NCBI GenBank assembly: GCA_963377175.1
Contig: CAUJNA010000460.1
Location: forward strand, 99,501 to 163,500
Reading direction: 5' to 3'
From: Effrenium voratum
Lineage: Eukaryota; Sar; Dinophyceae; Suessiales; Symbiodiniaceae
Length of the DNA: 64,000 nt
Below, piece after piece: positions 43,977 through 55,261 of the stretch (position 1 is the stretch's first letter; the number at the start of each line of letters is the position of its first letter). Under the pieces are notes generated by a model. That model was given only the letters and a program-made list of their open reading frames with translations, did no database searches and was not told the origin of the DNA. The translations under genes and the position numbers were made by a program.

Positions 43977-44615
43977 GGTTTAGGGCTGTGCCCAGCCTTG
44001 CTTGCGCCAGCAAATCGCCCAAGGCTCGAGCAGCGCCTCACTGATGGCACTTACAACCCCGCGTGGTTGGCTGCCCGGCGTTGGAGGCTCACGGCTGGCC
44101 GCTTCGTTGACGTTCGTAGAGTCGGGAGGCACAAAGAGTTGGCCAAGGGGTGGCTGGATCAGTGGTGGTACCGAGGTCAGGAGCGCTTGAATCACAAGAT
44201 CAATCGATCAATCGCTTTTGAGGACCGTATGCTGGAGAGATACAGGCAGACACATGCGGGAGTTCAGAGTGTTGGCTTGCTGGTCTCCAAACAGTTTCCG
44301 TGGTTGGGAGCGTCGCCGGATGGATTGGTCATGTCAGGTGATCAGCCACAGTACCTCATCGAGATCAAAAGTATGAGAGCATCCTTGGGCAAGAAGTCCC
44401 CTGCATGGCATCAGATGCAAGGGGCCATGGCCATCGCTTCTGATGCCTTTGGAGTTCCTGTCGAGTCATGCAAACTCATCGACCCCGTGGAAATTTACAA
44501 CATCCGGTTCGACAAACCCTGGTGGGACAGGTACCTGGTACGGCTACGACACTTCTACTTTGGAACCTACCTGCCGATGGCTGCGAAGCGCATTCTTCGA
44601 AGACTCAGCCAATGA
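43977..44615 (+). CDS. YqaJ/lambda-exonuclease-like PD-(D/E)xK nuclease
   Basis: Open from 43977 to TGA 44615 (about 212 codons) with no ATG near the beginning, so the 5' end is probably another exon. The nuclease core is clear: FEDRMLERYRQTH (helix with the first Glu), then PWLGASPDGLV (catalytic Asp in SPDG), then YLIEIKS (E-x-K pair), then AWHQMQGAMAI (Gln helix). This order is that of the YqaJ viral recombinase/phage exonuclease fold, enzymes that resect double-stranded DNA ends for annealing-type recombination. RRWRLTAGRF at the start also fits the family. All catalytic residues are present, so it may be active. Such domains occur in viruses and mobile elements; it lies 1.7 kb right of a retroelement fragment. 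Confidence 0.75.
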   Translation, partial: GLGLCPALLAPANRPRLEQRLTDGTYNPAWLAARRWRLTAGRFVDVRRVGRHKELAKGWLDQWWYRGQERLNHKINRSIAFEDRMLERYRQTHAGVQSVGLLVSKQFPWLGASPDGLVMSGDQPQYLIEIKSMRASLGKKSPAWHQMQGAMAIASDAFGVPVESCKLIDPVEIYNIRFDKPWWDRYLVRLRHFYFGTYLPMAAKRILRRLSQ

Positions 44616-44633
44616 CATGGGCGTGATGGAGCT

Positions 44634-44885
44634 TTGGATTGCTTTGCCTTTGCTTTCGCGCTCAAAGCTTTTTGCACCTCTCAAAGCATACTGCAACAAG
44701 AGCTCCGAAAAGGAACACCGTGTCCAGTTTGGCAATGCGGATTCTGCCAGGCTGTGCGAGGACTTGGCTTCTCCGATGGCCGGCTCCCCGAATGCAGCGA
44801 CGGCAAGGGCATGCTTTGCACGGAAGAGGACCAAAGAAGTTCATGCGAACCGAGCAGGCAAAACACATGTCCAATGTACATGTAG
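44634..44885 (+). CDS. Cys-rich ORF, unassigned
   Basis: 83-codon frame following the nuclease, with Cys pairs (TPCPVWQCGFCQAV, SSCEPSRQNTCPMYM). Could be an exon of the nuclease gene or chance. No family match. Confidence 0.25.
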   Translation: MDCFAFAFALKAFCTSQSILQQELRKGTPCPVWQCGFCQAVRGLGFSDGRLPECSDGKGMLCTEEDQRSSCEPSRQNTCPMYM

Positions 44886-45689
44886 GTTTTTTGGTGTTGG
44901 CAGAAAGTCCGCGGAAGCTGCGAGATTCACCTCAAACCTGTGCTATCCGAATCGCACCGGAGCCAAACAACCAGCGCTCGAGAGCTGGATTTGTTTGATG
45001 CAGCATTTGAGTGTTTGATAGCATTTACTCGGGTCTGGGCTGCCTGGGTGAATTAGGGGAGAGCCTGTTGAATGCGGACATGCAACTACACTGCATGATG
45101 AATTGAGCACGCTCGGCTCAAAAACCGGTTGTGCTTTGTTAATGTAATCACAATTCAACTCGGCAGCTGAACGCGCCTTGGCAAGTGATAGGTTCTGTGT
45201 CCTTTCGTGCCATTGAAACCTGTGCCAACGGCATAGATGCCTAAGCGCAAAAGAGAGCTTTTCAGGTGAGCCTGGATCATCAGAGTTGCCGAGATGTTTA
45301 CTTCAGTATCATCATCGGCGTTAGCCTCAATATTATGATTCTTAGCACACGGCAGTGCCATTCGCCAAGATGTCCCGCGTGTCCACGCTCTTTGCGCGGA
45401 ACGACATGTACAAAGCAGCTTGGGTCTAGAAGCAACGTGTTTGAGCTGAGGTATGTTATGGTTTGTTGAAAGCAATGGAAGCCCCACAGGAACAAAGCGA
45501 CCTCTTCAATGACGATGACCATCAGGCCACGGATGTTGTGACACGTAGTACATAGTTTCTGCATAACACAGGCTGAAGAGTGCAGACAGTCTCAGGCTTG
45601 CTTGTTTGAATTCCGTTGCTGCCAGTCCTGGCCTGAACCGCACGATCGAAGATTGTCAGTGACCCTGCCTTGGTTAAGAGAAGAAGGGG
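44886..45689. other. No recognisable gene
   Basis: Unique DNA; a minus-strand open frame at 45155-45487 shows no motif. Confidence 0.5.
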
Positions 45690-46640
45690 ATAGGAAAGAG
45701 AGAAAGGCGAGGAAGGAGAGGAAGGAGAGGAAGGAGAGGAAGGAGAGGAAGGAGAGGAAGGAGAGGAAGGAGAGGAAGGAGAGGAGGGAGAGGAGGGAGA
45801 GGAGGGAGAGGAGGGTGAGGAGGGAGAGCGGGGGGAGAGGGGGGGAGAGGACAGGGAGAGGAGAGGGAGAGGGAGAGGAGAGAGGGAGAGGAGAGAGGGA
45901 GAGGAGAGAGGGAGAGGAGAGAGGGAGAGGAGAGAGGGAGAGGAGAGAGGGAGAGGAGAGAGGGAGAGGAGAGGGGGAGAGAGAGAGGGGGAGAGGAGAG
46001 GGGGAGAGGAGAGGGGGAGAGGAGGGGGCAGAGGGGAGGGAGAGCAGAGCGAGAGGGAGAGGAGAGGGAGGGGAGAGGGAGAGGGAAAGGAGAGGGAGGA
46101 GGAGAGGGAGAGGAGAGGGAGAGGAGAGGGAGAGGAGAGGGAGAGGAGAGGGAGGGAGAGGGAGAGGAGAGAGGGAGAGGAGGGAGAGGAGAGAGGGAGA
46201 GGAGAGAGGGAGAGGAGAGGGAGAGGAGAGAGAGGAGAGAGGAGAGGAGAGAGGGAGAGGAGAGAGGGAGAGGAGAGAGGGAGAGGAGAGAGGGAGAGGA
46301 GAGAGGGAGAGGAGAGAGGGAGAGGAGAGAGGGAGAGGAGAGAGGGAGAGGAGAGAGGGAGAGGAGAGAGGGAGAGGAGAGAGGGAGAGGAGAGGGAGAG
46401 GGGGAGAGGAGAGGGGGAGAGGGGAGGGGGAGCAGAGCGAGAGGGAGAGGAGAGGGAGGGGAGAGGGAGAGGGAAAGGAGAGGGAGAGGAGAGGGAGAGG
46501 AGAGGGAGAGGAGAGGGAGAGGAGAGGGAGAGGAGAGGGAGAGGAAAGGGAGAGGAAAGGGAGAGGAAAGGGAGAGGAGAGGGAGAGGGGGAGGAAGAAG
46601 GAGAGGGAGAGGGGGAGGGGGAGAGGAGAGGGAGTACAAG
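45690..46640. repeat. 1-kb GGAGAG/GGAAGGAGA array
   Basis: Purine-only on +. Starts as GAGGAAGGAGAG hexamer pairs and becomes GGAGAGAGGGAGA units. It contains an internal duplication: the block with GGGGAGCAGAGCGAG occurs near 46025 and 46425. Long frames on both strands encode only Arg/Glu/Gly or Ser/Leu/Pro. Confidence 0.97.
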
Positions 46641-47153
46641 TTGTTGGGGGCGAGATGGCCAGGGCGAAAAGGCTGTGGGACCATGGAGCCGGACAGAGGC
46701 GCCCGTTCAAGCTTTGATCCAATGTGCCCGTCACTCGCACCCTGGGTTTGTGCACAGGCCGAACATCAGGCAGCAAGTGCAGTCTTCTTAAAAGCGACAG
46801 CGGCCGACATCAATTCTGCGCGCTCGCGTTGAGGTCAAAGCAATGCTTCAGAGTGAGCTCCGCCGTGAAAAGCCGTTGGGGGAGGCACCGCGGGTTGAAC
46901 TTTGAATGTGGTGGGGGCAAGAGTGCCACATCAGTTTGGCAATCCGTCAGCAGCTGCACCACAACGCAATCGCTTTGTAGCACCCTTGTCAACATCGCCC
47001 TGACTAGGATCCCAATCATCCCCAGCCACCAGCTGCGACCAGCTTTTTGGTTCCAGCCAGGATTTGCTTTCCTCTCGTCACAATTGGCTTCAGCTATTTG
47101 CAGGACTATACAAAAATTTCGTGGATTCTGGGCACCCATGGTGAATCGGATTC
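46641..47153. other. No recognisable gene
   Basis: Unique DNA without motif. Confidence 0.5.
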
Positions 47154-47345
47154 TTGAGGCATGTTTTCTTATACAGCAAGTCGGCCAAAGAGGCTCTTTA
47201 CAAGGCTTTGGCACGTTGCAGGCTGAAAGCCCACAGCTTCCGCCGGAGCGTTCAGAACGGGAGAGAAGACGCCATCGCCGCCGAGATGAAGGTGTTCGCC
47301 TCGGAAAACGCACGGCAAATGGTGCAGGGGACGTGCACGCATGGT
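47154..47345 (+). CDS. Coding-like exon, unassigned
   Basis: Frame reads KSAKEALYKALARCRLKAHS then VQNGREDAIAAEMKVFASEN, helical and basic with normal protein composition. No known family, and ends undefined. Confidence 0.3.
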
Positions 47346-49508
47346 CAAATCACCCTTTTACTTGAGGTTGTGGATGGTGATCAGTCCCTTAGTGGGGAAT
47401 GTGGACGATTGTCAAGGGTCTTTATACAGAGAATCATGGCGGCCCCACATGAGAAGTTTTGACCGTGGCACCTGGGGAAAACACGGGGGGGGGGGGGGAC
47501 CCTTTGGAACACTGAACTCTGTTGACTTCTGAGGCGGTGCAGTGTTTGACTTTCCACAAGACTGGCTTGCACCTACGAAGAGCCCAGTCCAGAGGAAGTT
47601 GATGTTTGGTTTGTTTGGCATGTTCTCATGTGGCATGCTTCGGAGAGCATCTTCATGAAGAGGTTTGCTGGATTTGCAGGAGCGCCGAGCGTGCGGACGT
47701 ATGGCCTCCAGCCGAGTCCTCGCTATTTCCCATTCCAAGTGCGTGTGACAGGTTTCATTGCAGCCCTCCTTGTGCAAAAAGCGAGGTTACGCCATCAACG
47801 CAGGCAGCCTCACCCATCCCAACACATGCGTGGCCGATGCTGGAGCGGCAGCTCGCGTTTGCGTCCATTGGTTCTGCTGGATTGACCGTAAATTTGGGCC
47901 ATCACGTGCACCGGCAATCCAGAGAGACCATGCGACCTGAAAAGTCTTGCGTTCCGCTACATGATTCCAGCTTGTGGAGTAACGTACCTGCGCTCTGACG
48001 ATTCTCGCTGCGAGGAGAAGACTGAGAAGCCGCAGGCAAAGGCCAAATCGCCGCAGATGAAGGACAGCTTCTTGTTTGATCCTTTCATTTCTTGTGTGAC
48101 TGTCTCCAGGAAAGAAGTAGGTCGGGGTTCGGGGCTGAGGTGAGCGATTGATCTCAGGTGACTCAAATCGGTCACGCGTGTTCTGCATCAGGCCAGAAAG
48201 GTGCCCCGGTGCATTTGATGAGGCACTGGTTTGCATGTTGACAAGCATGTCAATTTGCCTTGAGGTGTTGTCGCACGCCCGCCCGCCCGCCCGCCCGTGC
48301 ACGCGCCCGCTCGCCTGCCCACCCACCAACTCACCCACCCACACACAAACACATTATGGTCAAGCTGACACCACATGGTTCACAATGTGGACCTGCGCAC
48401 TGTCACAGCCCAGCTAGGCCATCCTGGAAGCACTGGCTGCCTTGCCACGAGATTCTTTGGTAGATGTGCTGAGGTGCGGCGACAGAACCGAGGCATTTTC
48501 GGAAAATGACGAAAGCCAAACCAAAGCATGTCGGCATACCTGACTATCAGTTTGCCGTTGTCATTCAGTTTGGTGATGTTTTGGATGCTTGCAATGTCAG
48601 TCAAATGGCGCATTTGTGTGGTTCAAGGCAGCTTCGCGATCGAAGACCAGAAGAAGCTTCTATTGCGTTTGGCAACAGCTCAGTATTTGATCATAAGGCC
48701 GGGCTCACGCTGGCTTTGTTCGAAAGGGCTGACATGTTGTTCGTCTCAATTGTGGATGAGCGACTCTTGAACAGGTGTACATTGTTGATGCAGCTGACAA
48801 GGAATTTGCGAGATGCAGTGTCAGCCTTTCAATGTTTCCACCATGTGTTAGCGTGTGTGTGTGTGTGTGTGTTTGCAGGAGCTGGATTACCTTTCACCTG
48901 CCACTTGGCTTCGGTTCGTAGCGGAGGTCCAAGGAGCTCCGTTGGGAGAGTGTGTTGCATGCCCTTTGCACGTGGGGAAAATGAGGTCAGCACGGCGACA
49001 GGCCATAGCGATGTGGAAGTGACACGTGGATTTGAATCACTGCGAGGCATGAGTCAACTGTCTCCACCGGCTTCAGAGGCGCTGGCAATGTGGCTGTGCC
49101 ATTTGTAAGGGTACCCGTTTTTGCGCGGTTTTCAAGGGAAGCCAAAAGGAACACCTCGATTTTGCGGGCGGGAGGGGGGGGAGGTTCCCTACAAAACGAC
49201 AAACCCATGTGTCAAAGCCTTTGATCACTGCACAGGTGACCGGCAGAGGTCGCAGCAGCAGTGGGAGTCCAGCCGCACCCGTGGCAGTCACGTCTTCGAA
49301 GGCAAGTTTGCGAGCTGCTTTGCGATTGATGCATTTCCGAATTGAGATTCGATCAAGAGAACTGTTCGGATCGATGGAATTGCCGTTTTTTTTGGTGGGC
49401 AGGCCGTTTCCGAGCGATCCGGATCTTTCTCAGTGGCGGAAGTGGTGGCTGCTGCGGCAGATGCGGCAGGAGAGAGCCCAGCGGCTTCGCAAGGGCAAGG
49501 CGCACTTC
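47346..49508. other. No assigned gene; microsatellites
   Basis: A G-run at 47487-47500, CCCG/CCCA repeats at 48280-48350 and (GT)n at 48855-48872. Several open frames between 48500 and 49100 overlap in different phases, and none carries a motif. Confidence 0.5.
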
Positions 49509-49606
49509 TGTGGGAATATCAAAATTCACCACCAGGGGCCCGCAGATTTCAGTCCACGTTTCCATTCACCAGGGTTCCATTTTGGGTACCTATTTTTGAC
49601 CCACAG
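49509..49606 (+). mobile_element. MITE copy 6, subfamily I
   Basis: Starts TGTGGG and AATATCAAAA (left end disrupted by a small insertion), contains ACCACCAGGGGCCCGCAG and CACCAGGGTTCCATTTTGGG, and ends TTTTTGACCCACAG. Confidence 0.65.
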
Positions 49607-51858
49607 TCCTGTCAGTTAGCCGCTGCAGTAGGGCCAGCAGAGTGAGGGCCTTTGACGCAAGGCTGGCCAGCAGACATCTCCTGGCCTGCCATGGCTGATG
49701 CGCGCGCATCGTGGGAAGCCCGAGCCGTTGATTGCCTGGTTCTTTGCCTGGCTGCTAGCATTTACGCAACGGGTTCTCGTCATTTTGGGGAACTTCTGCT
49801 CCATTTTGCTGGGTTGCAAAGAAACCAAGAGGAAGCAATTGCCATTCTCATACCATCATCACCACAATCCTCATTACTTACTCAGGAATTTATAACCAAC
49901 TGTACACTTCTGGATTTAACACCATTAATAATCAGATATACAAGACCACATTTACATCCTCTTGCCTGGCAGTAATAACTGACCACCTTCAACGCACCGC
50001 AGGCCGGCTCCCTGGCCGCAGCTTGACGCGTGGCCAGCCCTCGAGGCGCGTCACGTGATTCGGGGCTGAGTCACCCACTGCGGAGATGCCAGGCATCCAC
50101 AGATTGCTCGGCGAGCACTCAGGCTGGAGATCTATTTGGGTGTGTCTTTTTTTGAGGCTAAAGGGAAAACCACAATTTTTGGGGTCCCCTAAAAAGAGAG
50201 ACCCCTCGTTTGCGTTTGCGGCAGAATTCGGCATGACAAGCCTTGAGCGCAGGTGGCAAACTGAATGTGCTGCTAAAGAGGCAAGCAACCAATGCAGCGA
50301 ATCAGCAGTTTTTGCCTGCCAATCTGTAACATCAGCCTGATTGGCCTTATGTACACGAGCAAGTCCTTGTGGCATCGCTGCACAAAGTCTGGGAAAACCA
50401 GTCCCGCAGTGGAAGTGTCTGGCTAGCTTCAATTTCAAGTGAATCAGCTGCAGTTTTCGGAGCACTCAGAAGCTGCAGCTGATTGCTGTTTAGATTGCAT
50501 GCGGCTGTCTTGCATGTGTGCTCTGAAGTCATTGTGGGAAGGCTTTCTAGCCGGACATTTAGCTTGTTGAATCATGACCCACGTCCCGCTATCAAGAATA
50601 GAGACCCGGGCTAGAAAGCCTCACTGACAATAGATTGACCCCTACAGCTCACTTACATGTACAGTTTGCCAGCTTGACCGCCCGTTTACGTGGAGCAGTT
50701 GGGATGAGAAGCTCCAACATGAGCTGGGCACTGCCTGCGTCAGTGTGAGAAGCGTGCAGAACAGTGGGACAAAGTCTCGACATCAAAGTTTGTGGCCGCG
50801 CAGCTCTTTGATCAAGTCGTGCACATGTAGACCTATGCAATTCCCGACTTTCTCACATGTCCAGCCCGCGCAAGGCAGCCTCCTAGCCGCTTAACCAATA
50901 CACTCACAAAACTGCGTGATGGTTGTGAAAATAGAACTGACTGACCATCAGGAGGCGGGGCTTTAATTGCTTGGCCAGACGAACGCTCACACGCAAAAAC
51001 CGCAGAGGGACACATTTATGGGCCTGTTGCTTATTGAAATCGCTACGCGATCCGCCGACGCCAGTGGGGTGCAAGGGATTTTAAGACCTTTTTTCTTTTT
51101 CGTGGAAGTCTGAAAGTGCCACAAGAAGGCCTTCTTGGCACTTTCCTATTTTTCAGTCAGGAAACACGTCCCAGATGCTGGGGATGCTGGAAATGCAAGG
51201 GATGCAACCACACAACTTCGCATCCAACATTTGAAGACTTTCAGACACAAAATTGACGTAACACAGAAAATACCAGACATGTCGGGAATGCTGGGAATGC
51301 AGCCGGCTGGCCACGAAAAAGTCCAAAAACCAGGATTTGTTGATATTTCCCAAAATCAACCATCAAAAGCAGATACTAGCAACCCTTCAAATACCCTAAA
51401 AATCGACATCCAAAAACACGATAATGCAGGGGATGTTTCGCAGTAACTGCTCCGTACAGGTGGGGAATTGCAAAACAAACACTCATTTTTGCAAATTCAA
51501 ACAGTTCCTCAATGTATCACTGCACTCCCCACCCAGACCCCAACAGGCTGATTCCAACATCGCTTGCAACAGCAAAACGCCATTAGTATCTGCAAAAAAA
51601 GAGAGACAAATTCATAGCAGCAAGGTAAACCTGATGATGCTGGGGATGCACATCCTGCGCGTCCGGAAACCCCCGCCCCCCCCCCCCCCCTAGAAACCTG
51701 GGCGAAACGCAGGTTTTTAGCAGGCAAGCCCTAAAAACACTGGGTTTTCGACACCCAGCACACCAGACCCAAAAAATGGCAGCCCCAAAAGCCTTCGGCT
51801 TGGATCCGAAAGAAGACCAAGTTGCGGACTGCCATCTACACGCTCGACTGGCGTCGGC
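49607..51858. other. No recognisable gene; small inverted repeats
   Basis: 50141-50205: small TIR element (GTGTCTTTTTTTGAGG ... CCTAAAAAGAGAGACC). 50540-50621: hairpin with 13-bp arms AGGCTTTCTAGCC / GGCTAGAAAGCCT. 51165-51310: recurrent GGGATGCTGGAAATGC. 51675-51690: C-run. No gene supported. Confidence 0.5.
50540..50621. repeat. 82-bp inverted-repeat element
   Basis: Arms 50540-50552 and 50609-50621 are perfect reverse complements (13 bp), extended by a gapped CGG. MITE-like. Confidence 0.5.
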
Positions 51859-51929
51859 GGATTTGAACCAGCATGCCCCGTGAAGGCATGCCTTTGCATG
51901 CAGCTTGGGGTGTTGACCTGACTCGGCTA
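51859..51929 (-). other. Pol III promoter-like A and B boxes (tRNA/SINE-like)
   Basis: On minus, TAGCCGAGTCAGG (A-box fit) lies at 51929-51917 and GGTTCAAATCC (B-box fit) at 51869-51859, about 60 nt apart as in class II tRNAs. The acceptor stem does not pair and the T stem is only 4/5, so it is not a functional tRNA. Could be a tRNA-derived SINE or a relic. Confidence 0.3.
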
Positions 51930-52111
51930 GGTGGATGGCGTTGTATGGTATGATGTCCAGGTAACCAACGAGCCGCGAACCTACGCTGTAGAATGACATT
52001 ACAACGCGCCTCAAATCAGCCAGATTTGTGGATATTGGTACCTGAAGTGAAATGATGTCTTCTCTTGGGCGTCGGCACGCATTTGTTCTTGCCAAGTCGC
52101 AGTGTCGGCAG

Positions 52112-52966
52112 GAGCGGAAGGACATGGACGTTGCAGCGTCGTTACAACGACTTTTTGAGCTTGGACGAAGAGCTTCGCAAAGCCGAGTCCGGAGCCGGTC
52201 AGCTGGAGCATTGGCAACTGCGCTTGTGGCTCAGGTCGTTGGAGGTTCCTTCTCTGCCGGGGAAGCAAAGCCTAAACCCTCTCAAAATGCTAGCTGCGGC
52301 CTCAGTGGAGCATTGCAGTTGCGGTCGATGGGGTTCCTGGTTTCAGGACAAAGATGGCTTTCTTACTCGGCGAAAAGAGGGCCTCAGAGCCTATTTGCAC
52401 AGCTTGGCGGCGCAAATCCAAACAACTCAGCAAGATCCGGTGCTGGAAAAGCTCCCTGGCGCGTTGTTCGAGTTTTCTCCTTTCACAGCCTTGCCATGAA
52501 TCTGAGCTTGTGTCGATTTGCTGAATTTGAGGTTTCTGCAGGTGGACCTATCGTCGAAACCGTCAGGCCAACGATGCGAGAGCCCATTGCAGTCTCACGC
52601 CTGCCACGCCTGCCAGGCGACATGGAGCCTGGTCCTAGCACCAGCGTGATTGCCCCAGATTCGCCTAGGTCCAAAGAGGGCGTCTGTGTGTGTGTGTGTG
52701 TGTGTGTGTTTTTGTTTTTTTGTTTTCGGACTTTGTGACCACGGAAGTTAAAAGGTACCTCCAAAATGGATTCGAACCGTTTGCAGAGTCCAAGGTGGAG
52801 TTCACTACACGATGATGCTCGATGTGTGGAGAAAACAGATCAACATTTGACGTGGGCATTGACAAGATACTGGATTTGCACAGTAATTCCAACATGCCTG
52901 ATTTGCATGTGGTTCTGCCATGACAAAAGGCTTAGTTCGGCTCAAACGCACCCTTTAGCCAACTAG
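52112..52966 (+). CDS. PX-domain protein, internal/3' exons
   Basis: Exon 52112-52458 (AG|G acceptor, GC donor in frame) encodes a phox-homology domain: WTLQRRYNDFLSLDEELRK (basic RRY contacting the phosphoinositide 3-phosphate), then VPSLPGK (the proline loop), then TRRKEGLRAYLHSLA (membrane-side helix) and DPVLEKLPG. PX domains dock proteins on endosomal or vacuolar membranes. Exon 52542-52668 follows an intron ending CTGCAG|G and reads GPIVETVRPTMREPIAVSRL, with DMEPGPSTSVIAPDSPR. A further exon may start at 52795 and run to a stop at 52966, passing over the (GT)n-bearing intron 52669-52794. The 5' end was not found; the region upstream of the RRY strand is only partly present. Confidence 0.6.
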
Positions 52967-54123
52967 ACATTTTCGAATAGTTTTCTTCGTCATGAGCAGG
53001 CGACATGCGAAGGCGCCATTTGCCCCGATTTGCCCCGAAGCTTATGGCTGATTACCCCCCAAGGGACTGCTGGGGAGAAAACATATTGAAAACCCAGAGA
53101 GAGAGAGAGAACAAAAAAGATAGAAGCAGAAAGAGTTGTTGCCGTTTGACGTGTGCCAACCCAGAAAGAAGTCCCTGCAAGGTGTTACCAGCCTGCCTGA
53201 TCGCTGTAGCGCTGCTCTTTTTCAGGCACGATTGTATAAGCTGAGCGAGCAAGTGCTTGTGCAGCCTGCCACTTTGAGCTATACCATAATTAATACTCGC
53301 TCAGTCAAAGGCTATGTAACGGGAGGTGTATCGACATGCTCTTTTTCTCCAAACTCTGCAGCAATGATGCCGTATTTGCAGTCCAATTCGCATTTAAGTG
53401 CAGTGGCCCGAAGGTGTACAACATTTACGACACCTCCAAGCCGCGGGGCTGCATTTGTGAGACTTACATGAATCCATGCATGTCAGTGAACGACTGGCAA
53501 GTGAACAAACGCACAAGCAGGCGCAGCACGCGTAAGCACACACGCAAGCGCGCCGTGCTTTTCACGCCCGCACGCACGCGCGCCCACCTGGACAAACTCT
53601 TCCCGGGGCAGGCTTTTGCTCACCACACACCAATTGGGCAAGCCAAGCCTCCTGCGACATTTGCCATGGAGGCGACACACGACGCGACTTCTTGCAGCAA
53701 TTGGGTGCCGGAGCTGCTGTAATTGCCGCGGGGCAATCCGTTGGCGTCCAGCCAGCGAGCACGCCTCAGCATGATGCGAGTGTTTCCTTCAATGTTGTCG
53801 CATGTTGAGAAACTCGATGGATGCCCTTGCAGACGTGCAATTTGCCCAGGCAGGCCGCCATTGCCAGATGGTCTGGCATCTATGACGATCCTAAGCATCC
53901 AGGATGTGAGCGCGAAATCAGGAAGGATGGTGCAACTTGGCTGAGTGGATGCTTGCCGTTCTAAAGCCAGTTGGTGCTATTCTGTTGTGCTTTGCGGCAT
54001 GTTGTAACTTTGCTGATTGATGCCAACGCTTTATGCACCGTAAGCCCTCTTGACCATTGGGGGGTCTTTGGGGGCGGTCTGAACAGTTCCCCTCCGCGCG
54101 CCGGGGTTTCCTGAGTGCGCCCC
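52967..54123. other. Unassigned; possible exons
   Basis: Two coding-like pieces on +: 53230-53325 after TTTTTCAG|G (ARLYKLSEQVLVQPATLSYT) and 53405-53490 (CSGPKVYNIYDTSKPRGCIC). No family recognised. They may extend the PX gene or form another. Confidence 0.35.
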
Positions 54124-54796
54124 ATGTGCCAGGATGAATTTGTGATTTCTGGTACTAGCGCGACAGATGGAAGCAAAGCCTGTGCTGAAGATGCTCCCAC
54201 CAAGAAATGGTACTTGATTGGCAAGCCTTCGGGAGGAGGCTTTGGCGGTCCTTCGGATGAGCTCCTGGTCGAGCCTTGCATGTTATCAAATGTGGGGGGA
54301 TGTGTCTTCTTCCATACTCCGGCTATGAAGATCAGTTCTAGCCCACAGGTTGCGGTTGCTCCTTGTCAGTTTCTCCTTAGCCATTGACCTTACAGCCTGG
54401 GGAGCTGTCACCAATTTCCCGAACGACACGCGGCACTGAGGATTTCTCCCCGAAGGGAGGACCCAAGGATGCCCTGGCCAAGTGGGATGGCGATGGCATT
54501 GTGTTCCCGGTGGCCCGGATGCACCGGGGGAAGCTCAGGGGGTGCTTGTGTGCACGGCGCCCAAGACTTAAGCGGTTCTACCACCTCCGTTGCATGGGGC
54601 TTCGCTGTTGAATGACAGAAACGGAATAGGTAGCGATTGAGTTCCGCTGAAGCACTCCTTCACGTCGGCCGTTGCAACTCAGGATGGCAACAGGTGGTCC
54701 AAGATCAAGCGTAAGCCGGGGCAGGCTGTGGCAACATGGGGTGACGGCCCCTCATCTCCACTGGCCAAGTTCGCCAAGGGCAAGGTGCCAACTTAG
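54124..54796 (+). CDS. Unidentified gene, three exon-like pieces
   Basis: Piece 1 from ATG 54124 (CQDEFVISGTSATDGSKACA; KKWYLIGKPSGGGFGGPSD). Piece 2 from about 54391 after TTACAG (TEDFSPKGGPKDALAKWDGD, IVFPVARMHRGKL). Piece 3 at 54683-54796 after ACTCAG|G (DGNRWSKIKRKPGQAVATWG, then LAKFAKGKVPT and TAG). Pieces 2 and 3 look like copies of one small module (xGPxxALAxWxDG...LAKxxxGK). No family recognised. Phases between pieces were not all resolved. Confidence 0.4.
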
Positions 54797-55078
54797 ACAA
54801 GGATGAAGCAGTGTCCGAATCATGCCGTTGATGCAAAACAATCCAGCCAATCTTGCACGGCGCGTTTTGCGTTGTGCTCTTGAAACTTGTTGCACTTGCA
54901 AGCAAACTTGAATATTGCTGGGCGTCATGTGGCTGTCTTTGCGCCAAGGCGCATGTTACTCAGCGGTTCAGGTGGCATGCTGCGCACATCACAAAGTCCT
55001 TGAGCCTTTGGCCAGCCACAGCTTAATTCGAATCGAAAGCATCTGGTTCATGCTGACATCCGCGAAGCCGGCGCCGCC

Positions 55079-55261
55079 ATGCCGCCGTATCCTGGCACGG
55101 AAGAGAACAGCTGGTGGGTGGCCCTGGGATGCACAGGTCTGGCCATAGCGGCAGTCAGCTCGGAGCAAGCCCAAAGAATCTTGCCTGACGACATCATCTC
55201 GCACACCCTCGGCAGCCTGGCTGCAAGGCTTTCAGCCAAAATTTTGATGCTTGGCCTCTGA
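55079..55261 (+). CDS. Small single-pass membrane protein, 60 aa
   Basis: ATG 55079 sits in a favourable GCCGCCATGC context. The product MPPYPGTEENSWWVALGCTG... has one hydrophobic segment (WWVALGCTGLAIAAVSS, residues ~12-28) and an amphipathic C-terminal helix (DIISHTLGSLAARLSAKIL). Complete ORF to TGA 55261. Family unknown; it could instead be an exon. Confidence 0.4.
   Translation: MPPYPGTEENSWWVALGCTGLAIAAVSSEQAQRILPDDIISHTLGSLAARLSAKILMLGL

Noticed and set aside
43971..43986. TTAGGGTTTAGGG, resembling the telomere repeat TTTAGGG
   Set aside because: Only two units inside gene-bearing DNA; not a telomere and likely chance.
45592..46776. 394-codon Ser/Leu/Pro ORF and 371-codon Arg/Glu/Gly ORF
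   Set aside because: Both strands of the GGAGAG array; no non-repeat domain.
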